Below are positions 51,169 through 64,000 of a DNA stretch of 64,000 bases, piece by piece; the stretch's first letter is position 1; each line of letters opens with the position of its first letter. Location of the stretch: positions 10,001-74,000 of the forward strand of contig JALJCO010013676.1 in assembly GCA_023101725.1 (NCBI GenBank). Reading direction: 5' to 3'. Position numbers and translations under genes: made by a program. Below the pieces are notes generated by a model. That model had not been told where the DNA came from and ran no database searches. It saw only the letters and a program-made list of their open reading frames with translations. The stretch comes from Atherinomorus stipes (lineage: Eukaryota; Chordata; Actinopteri; Atheriniformes; Atherinidae).

Positions 51169-51915
51169 AGGAGAACTCAGTAACTTTTTTACCTCAATAA
51201 ATGCTTTTCGGAATCCCCGTGGGGCTAAACAAAGTGTTTCCGGAGCGATTCAATGTGCCCCCCCCTCCCGCCGGGGCCTCTGGCCTGCGAGCTGCTAAAA
51301 ACAACTTTGCCTGCGTCGACCCGAGCAGAACTTGCGACAACAGAAACCGCTGTACGGTACTCAGGTCCCCTATCTACTGAGCTGCTTCCAGCGCTGATTT
51401 GAACCAGACTACCAGCGCTAATTGGAAGAAAACATTTCTTTAGCTTCACACCATCTAAACACGGCTCCTGGCTCTCATAACCAACTCTTTGCTGGACCAG
51501 AGTGATTCACATAGCTGCGCTGCCTGGGCGCCGGGTGAAGCATCACTGCTTCAGGCTCAATAATCACTTGTCACGTCCGCAAAAAGTAAATAAAAGTTCG
51601 TATTCTTACCTGCTACTCGCCAACACCAGTGAAAAATATAATCCACGGCATATTTACCCGCAAATCGCGGGTAAAACGTCCCGTTTCAGAAAATACAGGA
51701 CTTTGCTTTGAGCAGAGGGAGACGAGGTGCTGCTACCAACGCAGCAAAGTAGCATCAACAAGCTAGTAAACGCTTAGAAATATATCCAGGGATCAAAATA
51801 GAGGAAAGACAGGTAGAGAAGCCGTCTGTGTGCTGTGGGGGTGTAAGGGGGTTGAACACGACAGTGAAAGGACGCCACTAGGGGGAGCCCCGAGCTGAAG
51901 TTACTGAGTTCTGCT
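51169..51915 (+). mobile_element. Non-autonomous DNA transposon with TTAA target site
   Basis: 18-bp terminal inverted repeats, aggagaactcagtaactt at the left and agcagaactcagtaactt reversed at the right (17/18), are flanked on both sides by TTAA (51165-51168 and 51916-51919). A TTAA duplication is typical of piggyBac, Kolobok and ISL2EU superfamilies. The 747-bp interior is unusually CpG-rich for this region (for example cccgccggggcctc and gggcgccgggtg) and codes for no transposase. Probably a MITE, and young enough to keep its CpGs. Confidence 0.88.
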
Positions 51916-51919
51916 TTAA

Positions 51920-54900
51920 GTGGGTTAAAAGTTATCAAAATATCCAAATCTTAAAAGTCAGCTTCCCAAACTCTGAGTTAAAACTGACTCTTACGGGTGA
52001 GTTATTATAAGATATGAACAGTGTAATGTGTGGGTTTATGATTAAATAAATGTATAAGATAACCAGAGTTTACCAAGAAGAGATGAAATGAAAGCTATGC
52101 AGCTCTCATCTTACAGTACTGCCACATGTTCTGCATGAAAGATTATTACAGCAACAGAGCGTTTTGTTTGTGCTTGTTTCAACAGAAGTGGAGCTTCTCT
52201 AAAAACCTGGAAACACATTGCCAGAAAGCAAAATGCTTCCTGGAAATCTGCTATAGACAGAACGCAGACAGTCTCACACCTGATAAAATTGCTTTTAAGT
52301 GTCTTGTACACCTTTTTTTCACAGAAGCAGGCAGGAGCACAGGTCATGACGTGTTACACAGAGTGGAGTGGGCCTCACAGCTATAAATAACCCTGAGAGG
52401 AATCAGATTTAGAGAACCGGAGGTGGGAACTGATGAGCTCACACATAACCATATGTGAGTGTATGTGCATGTGTATGTGTGAGTGCACGAACACATGCAG
52501 ACACACAAAAGACTTGGATCTGGGGAAATGGAGATGGAATCAGACTGACATCATGCAGACTGGCAGACAGACAAGCAGACAAAACAGCAGGGAAGCAGCA
52601 GAACAGAGAGCAGGAACAGGCTGAGCACACCACTACGACTGAGAGACGGGTGTGAATTGTCACTGTGGTGCCTACGTTGTAAAGGAACAAGGGAGGGGCT
52701 TTCTGTGACAATCACGAGGGGGACGGTGACACACAGGGTCAAAGCTAATGTTTAAAAAATGAACAAAATGAGAAAAAAAACATAAACCAAAGATGCAACA
52801 ACTCACTCCATGTCGAATATGACACTGCAGCACTGATGTACATTTAAAATTCATTTGTGTTCTGGCAACCTTTCAAGGACATGATAGTATTAATAACACA
52901 TGGAACTGTTTGATAGATCATTCCCAGAGTATATAGTTTAGTTCGCAACTGAATAAGATTTGAATATGTTTGTCTTTCACCAAGGGCATGGAGACTTGTC
53001 TCTGGAGGACAATCAAGCCGGTAGATGTGTCGTATTCTTCATGTAGCAGCAAAGCTAATCACTGCTCTGTTTTTTCCTCTTTATGCTCCACAACAAGGCA
53101 TATTATGCTTTCCTGGTTTTATCTTTCCTTCTTTCTTTTTTGTGTTCTAGTGAGTCACAAAAGACAAGTCTTCTCTCCCATAGAAGACACTACTCCTGGT
53201 CTCTCTCACAAGTCTTGTTTGTAGTCCAGATTTTTTTTTCCCCCTCACACTTATTAACATCATCTGTAATCACATTTGCATAATGACAGTCTACAGACTT
53301 GTTTGGCAAGCCTCAAAGAAATAGAGCAAAAGCCTTGTAGTCCGCTATTTTAACGAATTAACGTATTAATCAAGGAAGACTTAATAGAAGCTTTAGAGAG
53401 CACACAGACATAGTGGACCCTCAAGGAAAAACAAAAAGCAAAACTTCTGAAACATTTCTGGAATACTTTTACCCTCTAAATGTCTGTTTCCTGCAGTATC
53501 CTTAAGATTACATAAGTGTCTGCATGTACATAGAAAAAGGTGCCATACAGAAAAAGGTTATGTAAAGTGTTCCTGAAATACCATTTAATCTATATGCTGT
53601 ACTCTGCTCCATTCCCCTGACATATCACTTGTCTGTGACAGAACCACCGAGGGGATACATGCACAATCTCCCTCACACCGAAATGTTTCAGGAGCACACA
53701 ACTGACTGACAGACATCAAGTTGATGCAGAGTGTAAAAATGACAGTGCCACTTGAGAAAAATGACAAGCAAGTGAGACATTTACAGTAATAGAGAGCAAA
53801 GTGATGCTGGGCTTTGTCAGTCAAGAGTGGCGGTGGTGATGAATCGACAAGGAAAGATATATTTATCAGCCTACTTAGTTATTTATTAAATACTTGTCTT
53901 TATTTGTAGCCAAAATGTTGACAACACTTAGTTTGATTTTTCAGTTTTAAACCTCTTTTTATGTTAAACATCAGCTATTTCAGTAAAAGTCAGCGCAACA
54001 TTTTTCAACTACTATGTTCATTGTTACAAATGCTAATATATGACAAGGAATTGAGTGTTTGCAGCTAATGCTGAAGGTAACAACCTCTGGCATTGAAGTT
54101 GTAATGAGATGTGAGAAAAAAGAAGCACAAAGCCAGCAGTTAGCAAGAGAAGATGAATTTAAGTAATATTCATGTAAAAAAACCAGAACAGGACATTGTA
54201 CTGTCCTTGTTGAGTTATTTGTCTCTTCTCCCTAGTTCTGCTTCCTCCTGCTTAACTTCACTTCTTTTTTTTCCTATTTTGTCCATTACGTTACACTCTC
54301 ATTGCCACAATCTATGTTCTTACGTCCTCTTGCCTCTCACACATGCGACCTCCTCTCACTCTCTCGCCTTCTGTCTGTGACGCTGACTGGAGGTCAGCAG
54401 CACAGTTTCTCAAGGTTGTCCCTGTCCGAGGTCTGACCTCCTCATGCCCGGGTGGCTGAGTGGATGCGACAGCTCAGTCCCAGCTGGGGCCCCATCAGAC
54501 TTTTAGTGTCTCTGATCACCAGCCTCCCTGGTGGAGAGAACGGATGTGCACCCCCTCTGTGTTCCGCGCTGTCCATTAACAAAGAGTGTCACACAAAGAA
54601 AGAGACAGAGTGGTTGGAAAAAGGTAGAATAGTCCTCATTAAAAGTTATGTTTTTGTACTCCTCTTTGAATCTGTGTTTTAGTGTTTTCTTATTCTTTAG
54701 TGCTCTCTTTGTCCTCTTATTCTGCGCTATAGCTTCACTTCCTGTTTTAATCTGTTTACTTTTGCTTCCTGTTCTTGTTTCACAGTCAAATGGGCTCCTC
54801 AGCTTAAGAACCTTTCTCAGTAAAATAACCCAGACGTATCTCAATAACAGCCATGACAAAAGATGTCTGAAATCTCTAAATACCAATACTCTGCCAGCTT

Positions 54901-56070
54901 TTAGAAAAAAGAGATAACTCCATTTAATGAGTCTATTGGAATAAAACTTTCAAAGTTCCTTCATTTTCAGGCCGCTGGACTGAAAATAAAGTATTATCTT
55001 ATAAAAACAGCTTATTATAGGGATACTAAGATGATTAAAAATAATATGACTTCTCTGAAATATTGATATAAGAATCTATTTGAAAAACTTTTTTTGAACT
55101 TATTTTTGAACGTTTGTAGATTCATCTCTGCAGACACCTCACAGCGGAGCCATCTTTTCATTATCCATAGGTAATTTTCTCATCCCACCTTCCCTTAGCC
55201 CCTGGAGGTTTTCCAATAAGTTAAAGAAAAAATGCTCGGGAGAAGACAATAGGTCATTCCCTTGACTGTTGGACTGTATCCCAGGTTTTAGTTGCACGTT
55301 GCCTCACACTGGAATTATGCTAAACCTTCCTTTAATCTACTTATTTTGCAGCTGCAACTTTATAATTCAAATACAGTACCAATCCTAACACAACATGCAG
55401 CATGTGATACTTTTAGCACAATACTGATAACAAGGTGTTTCTGTGCATGGAGGGGGAAGTGAGATGATACAAAACATTGCCAACATAATACTTCAACTTG
55501 CTTTGTACATACACATTATATGTGCAAAAACAACAAGAATCAGATGTGCACATGGTGCACACAGCAGCAGAAGAGTAACTGAGAGACTGAGAGAGGTGTA
55601 ACAAAGCTATAGTTAGATTCATTAACTGCCCTGATAGCTATAGTTAGCAGGAAATTTATCCATTGGCCAGGGGAGCTTGTCAACGAAGGGTGGAAAATGC
55701 ATTTCCATTGAGTTAGTTAGCCTTTAATGACTGAGGAGCTGGGTGGGAAAAGATGATTAGAAAATTAATTATTTATCAAAATACGACTAAAAATTTCTCC
55801 TTAAAACTGAAATATTGGGAATGAGTCATAAAGGTGTAAAATTGAATGTTCTGAACTTTGAATCAGGGTCATACGTCTTCATTCATGAGCGCATGCATGT
55901 GTGGAAAGAGGTGTGTAATCACATGTCCAGCATGTCTTGCGTGCTGAGGCACAAGTATGCTAATTTCATTCAGCTTGAGAGAAGAAAAGTGTTGTAATGG
56001 AAATTATATCTGTGTATTATGATGAATAAACTGAAGACTGTATTTGGTGTATCACCTTTGGTCTAATGCT
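51920..56070. other. Non-coding sequence, nothing recognised
   Basis: AT-rich sequence with short simple repeats. Open frames on both strands lack similarity and splice context. Confidence 0.45.
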
Positions 56071-56084
56071 TGATACTGTCTGTC

Positions 56085-56460
56085 CATGGTAGCACAGTGG
56101 CGTGGTGGATAGTACTGCAGCCTCACAGTAAGAAGGTGGCTAGTTCGATTCCCGGCTGGGAAGGGGTTTGAGCCATTCCACCAGTGGCCTTCATGTGTGG
56201 AGTTTGCATGTTTTTCCCATGTTTCCATGGGTTCTCTCTGGGTACTCCGGCTTCCTCCCACCATCCAAAGACATGCAAGTTAGGTTACTTGATCACTCTA
56301 AGTTGTCCTTAGGTATGAATGTGAGCATGAATGGTTGTTTGTCTCTCTGTGTTGGCGACAGACTGTGTTGGCGACCTGTTCAGGATGTACTCTGCCTCTC
56401 CCCTGATAATGGTTGGGATAAGCTCCAGCAACTCTAAACTGGATAAGCGGTACAGAAAAT
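56085..56460 (+). mobile_element. tRNA-headed SINE-like repeat
   Basis: The head holds a pol III A-box-like tggcgtggtggatagtac and a B-box agttcgattcc (consensus GGTTCGANTCC) at about 56143. The body continues with the widely shared fish sequence gtggagtttgcatgtttttc, ggtactccggcttcctccca, ccaaagacatgcaagttagg and a tail ggataagcggtacagaaaat. About 375 bp. Diverged but nearly full length. Confidence 0.75.
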
Positions 56461-56811
56461 GACTGACTATCTGTCCATTTCTAAAGATGCAGGACCCCCG
56501 TTACATAATGAGTCAGAAGTAGGTTTTTTTCACATTTAATCTTTCAATATTCAACAAGACTTGAACTGCTTTAGTTCAAGTGCTTGACTGCTTGACCTTC
56601 TTTTAAGACCAGTTTTGAGTTTCATGCCATTATTTAGATTTAAAGAAAAGTTAGCACTACAAAGATTGCTCTTCATAATTCACTATTAATCCAATAGTAG
56701 TGTGTGTAGTCATTTATCAAACTGTTCTTTGTGGATTTTTCAAATGCACAATCAACACCGTGCAGCCTCACTTGTTGGGACAGAAACTGCTGGTGGATGT
56801 CAAGGTGAACT

Positions 56812-57955
56812 TTTATTACCTCCACCAAGGAGGTAATGTTTTCGGTAGTATTGGTTTGTCCATCCGTCCACCCGTCTGTCTGTCAGCAACTTTACGGAAA
56901 AAGTACTGGACTGGATTGACCTGAAATTTTCACCAGTCGTGTGCCTCAGCCCAAGGACGAACCCATTCAATTTTTGGAGGTGATCACCTTCTGGATCCAG
57001 GAATGTTTTAAAGGATTCTTTATCATTGTGAGATCTGGCATGTTGGAAAGGTTGTTAATGAGGCATGAGTGCCCCCTTGTGGCAGAAGTGTGCAGCTGAG
57101 GGACTGAGCTTATGATGTCAGGATGCAGAAATGAAACTTATGAGCAGCAGTGAGCATGATGAGAGAAGACTGTTGGACAGACTGCTAGCCAGTTGAGTAT
57201 GGTGAACTGTGTGCATCTCTGAAGAACTGTAAGTAACTAGTCGTATTTCTGCCTGAACCGGATGTTTATTTAGCCTTTAATGTTATTTAGCTGATTTGCT
57301 TATTTAAAAGTGTTCCTTCAATCACCATGTGCCTTTTTATGCTGTTAAGCTAGCTGATATGTTACATGCCAGTTACTGTAACTGTTAGCCTTGAACACAT
57401 ATGCATGTTTAGCCCTAACTGTAAGGGATTCATTACTAATAATTAATATCTTGAATGTGTTTATTTGCTGAAGGAATGTTCCTCATGGCTTTGTATTTTT
57501 TGTGTTAATAGACACACTCACTTCCATCCAGGCATTCACCTTAACTAGCCCTGGAATTCCTCACCTGTAAGCCTGTCGTTTGTTGCATTACTGTGCTGTT
57601 GTGATTAAGAGTGACCAGTAAAGACAGTTACCTGTACAAGCGAGTCCTGTGTGTTCTGACCGACACCCCATGGTAAACATCAAACCTCCTTACCAACGCC
57701 TTAACAGTCTTCCATGAACATCACCCCAATAGGCCACATTTTTGGAATTTTTCCATATATCTTCATACAAATGGCTCAAGTGTTTGGTCAAAAATTACAA
57801 GAAAGGACCTTAATGACTACTATAATATTTCGAAAATTGATTCGGATCCAGAGAAAGTTCCGGATACTACTGTGTGATCCAGAAGACACAAATATAAGGG
57901 AGTTGAGCTGCTTGGCGGAGGTCTGCGCTCTCAGAGTGCTTTTCTAGTTTTAAAT
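56812..57955 (+). mobile_element. Dispersed DNA repeat (hairpin start), interrupted by an LTR-like insert
   Basis: Opens with a 9-bp-stem hairpin (attacctccaccaaggaggt, then aat) followed by a known fish-type repeat (ctgtctgtcagcaactttac; ctggactggattgacctgaa; gatcaccttctggatccagg). The far end ggcggaggtctgcgctctca then gagtgcttttctagtt looks like the other terminus. The two parts are split by a separate 630-bp insert. Confidence 0.55.
57041..57670 (+). mobile_element. Candidate solo LTR nested in the repeat
   Basis: The 630-bp segment starts TGTTGGAAAGG and ends GACACCCCA, so it has TG...CA ends, and is flanked by tggca and tggta (four of five bases equal), fitting a 5-bp target duplication. 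Near its end, agtaaagacagttacctgta then caagcgagtcctgtgtgttc resembles the R/U5 part of fish retrotransposon LTRs. No internal coding region or second LTR. Confidence 0.45.
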
Positions 57956-58854
57956 GTAAATTTGTTCCACTTTGTTGCTTTTTGATCAACACATAAATCA
58001 AAACAACTGATAAGTTTCAGGTTAAAATGAAAACACTCAGGAACAAAAAAGACCCTGAGCTGCACTTCAGCACCAGGGACAGCGACACACATGTCCAACA
58101 AATCTAGAACAAGAACAGTCATTTTGTTTCTTTTTACTTCTTTTGTACAAGAACAAAACAATAAAATATAAATGTTCAGAGTGAAAAGAATCACAATGGT
58201 GCATTTTCCTGTTCTTTCACAGGAAAAGCTATCACAGGAACAAATAAAACCAAACTGAACTGTGATCACACTCCTCTGTTTTCCGACTCCTTATACAAAT
58301 TTAATCACACAGCACAGTAGGTTCTTACTGCTCACTGCGACAAACACTCATTGTTGGTTTTTAACGGTAAACTGAAAAACAGTGAAGCACATTCACATGG
58401 GTAAATTTGGGACACTGCTTAAATCACAGTGCAATATTCTTGACAACAAATAATTCAGGGATGAATGAAATAAATTTTGTGTTTTAAAAAAGTATGGGAA
58501 GATAATAATAACTCAAGTGACTAGAAGTGGAAGACATACGCTGAAGAAGGAAACTTAAATCTGTTTCATACGACCAGGATCACGCTGTACCCTTAATAGC
58601 ACCGTCTTTGCTCTTCTTTTTTTAACCCCCTGCTCCTGACTTGATGGCGACTGAAAGTCTAAAAGATTTTGTCTTTAAAACATCCATCCTTTAACACATT
58701 CTCTGAATTAGGTCACATGTTCAACACGGCGTTAAGCCAAAGGACATTTTCACTTATCAGAAGGACTGAAGGTCCCATTCACCTTTGTAATCAAGACATT
58801 TTGTTCAGAAAACTCTAATTATAGAACAATAAAAAACACAACCTCATGCTTTCA

Positions 58855-58878
58855 CCCCCCCCCCCCCCCCCCCCCCCC
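58855..58878 (+). repeat. Poly(C) tract (24 C)
   Basis: Uninterrupted C run. The mirror G/T-rich patch at 59010-59050 lies close by. Confidence 0.95.
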
Positions 58879-62070
<3,192 letters not shown>

Positions 62071-64000
62071 AACTGTTTCTTATAACAAGAATTATTCACT
62101 TGTCGTAGTTTGCCATTGTTAAGAGATCACAGTCGTTTTAAGAAAGCTGTCTTTACTTTTTCTGTTTTCTCTGTAAGTCGTGAAGGATTGCAGTTGCCTT
62201 TCCACTAGAAACTTCAAACAAAACCAGCATGTTGCAATGCACTGAATCACTGTCTGATAGAAATAGTACCTTAGTACCTGAAACCATATACAATATGTCA
62301 AACTTGGACATTTACCATCATCATAGACACAGAATGTACCATGCACTATACACTTTATAAAATGACAATGTAATTAATATGTTACACCGTTTTGAAGTCT
62401 TATCAACTGACATTCCTCTTTCAAAGGAAAAAAACCAATACAATCCAAACACACATGCATACTGTAAATTGCATTTTGGCATTTTTGTTGTCCCGATGTA
62501 TTATTTTATGTCAGTTTAACAAGCTTCTGGTATGTTATAAATTAAAATACTTAATCGAACACATCTTAAACACACAAAAAAATGTTCCATTCAAACCAAA
62601 AATTTAAGGCAGCCCTTTAACTCTTTAAATATTTTTACGTAAGTTAAACATTTTACAGCGCAGTAAAAAGCCACAATTTATTTCTTTGTTCAGCATCTAA
62701 ATGTTGAACAAGACACTGCACTGATAAAGCAGAGCTACAGTATGAGGTATGGATGGGGATGGAGTGACCTGTACTGTGGAGTGTTTACCTTAAATTAACA
62801 ACGTTAAAAGAATCATCAACAGTATTTAAAGAGATACTGCACAGTTAAAGCCACAACAACAGTCTAAAACATGCAAAAAGGAGGAAGAGTGCACACAACA
62901 AATTGCAGCAAGCTAGTGCACGTTATATTTGCACTTATGTGTGTGGGTGGCCAAACAACTTAAACAGTTTTCAAAACATCTTAATTACACTTAACAGAGA
63001 TTGTCCCACTATTAGGCAAAGTGATGCAAACAGTATGCTATGGTGGAGAAAGAAAACACGAAAGCACGCACATGCTGGCAGGGTCTCTCTCAGAGACTAA
63101 TGAACCAAGATAATTGGTGGGCAAAGTAGAGGGAAAAAAAACAGGCAGGTAATTTCATTTTACTGTCATCAACAATGCAAACACACACAATAACTAAACA
63201 CGATCCAACTCCTGACCCTAGTTCTGTGATGGGGTGGACAGGGGGTGGCGAGGTCTAATTAAAGACACAGTGTGAGACACAATGGGAGTATAAATGAAAC
63301 CATAAAAACACAGGAGAATTTGAACACTCTCCACAGACTAACTGGTGAATAAAAATCCAAGCTATTACCCGAGGGAGGCTCATAATGTCATAATGTGTCC
63401 TTTTTTTGCATAAGTTAAATCAAAATTAGGTCCATACACAGTTTGACGCCCGAGTGAATTCTGTCTTCATGCTTGACTTAAATGGCATGTCCCTCAGCAC
63501 CTTGGATCAGCCAAAAATGCCACAATACTCAAATACCAAACTCTGAATGGCCTTGATGAAATCCCTATGTAGCACAGCCATTATACAGTTCAGCCCTCCC
63601 TGGCTCCCACTGCACTGAAGCAGACGTCTCTCTCTTTCTCTTTCTCTCTTCGTCTCCCATTGGAACAGACAAGCAGGAGCCAGTAGTCATGGTAACTCCA
63701 TTCTGGGTAAACTTAAGGATGCGTATGTGCATACACACACAGACTTTTTAATAAATACTGCATGGATCGGAGAGTTTGGTAGCTAGTTAGCTGTTTCAAT
63801 TGCAAGTAGTTTGTTTTGCAAGCAAAATGTCAAAATCAATGATTTCCTAATCTGTACCATGAACAGAAATCTGTGTGTATCTATTTGTGTGTGTCTGCCT
63901 GTGTGTATAGTACATACAACAGATGTCGGGCTTCATTATTACAATTATTTCCACACTGTTACACATCTTAATGAGCATAAATTTGCGAATTAACACTATG
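62071..64000. other. Non-coding sequence, nothing recognised
   Basis: AT-rich sequence to the window edge. A pyrimidine tract (tctctctctttctctttctc) lies at about 63628-63650. The remaining 5' end of kcnip2 may lie beyond 64000. Confidence 0.45.

Noticed and set aside
54420..54600. Minus-strand ATG with MRRSDLGQGQ, considered as an MRGQG-like kcnip2 start
   Set aside because: A stop codon follows after eleven residues and no donor fits.

Overview
The window is vertebrate nuclear DNA, most likely from a ray-finned (teleost) fish. It has short exons in long introns, teleost-type dispersed repeats (Tc1-like transposase remnants, a tRNA-headed SINE, short inverted-repeat DNA elements), long GATA/TATC microsatellites, and no bacterial gene organisation.

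Layout. Positions 1-1065 and about 5945-7480 are two arrays of the same ~165-176 bp AT-rich satellite in opposite orientations. Between them are about 1 kb of ordinary sequence (1066-2080) and a very G/T-rich, C-poor block (2080-5945) that looks poorly resolved. Positions 7655-10879 hold a complete cox15 gene (heme A synthase, + strand, nine coding exons, about 404 aa). Converging on it from the minus strand is a Kv4-channel-interacting protein gene, best matched to kcnip2. Its constant EF-hand exons (seven, 14385-17208) code for the last 196 residues.

Upstream of the constant part, on the minus strand, I found several alternative N-terminal exons, all with a phase-1 splice donor that fits the first constant exon. 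They are a symmetric cassette with the palmitoylation-type LLPCC motif, using a GC rather than GT donor (20400-20498); a membrane-type exon (24514-24637); a second membrane-type exon closely like the K-channel inactivation suppressor exon of KChIP4a/KChIP3x (42848-42953); and a weaker third membrane-type candidate (47395-47512). The gene therefore spans at least 14-43 kb, perhaps to 47.5 kb or beyond the window. Human COX15 and KCNIP2 both lie in 10q24, so the linkage fits old synteny.

The rest (most of 17-64 kb) is intronic or upstream DNA with transposon remnants, microsatellites and homopolymer tracts. I found no protein-coding gene on either strand from 47.5 to 64 kb. The most interesting points are the set of switchable membrane/lipid anchors for one calcium sensor, the GC-AG intron, and a strand-bound loss of C in both satellite arrays that points to a consensus artefact.
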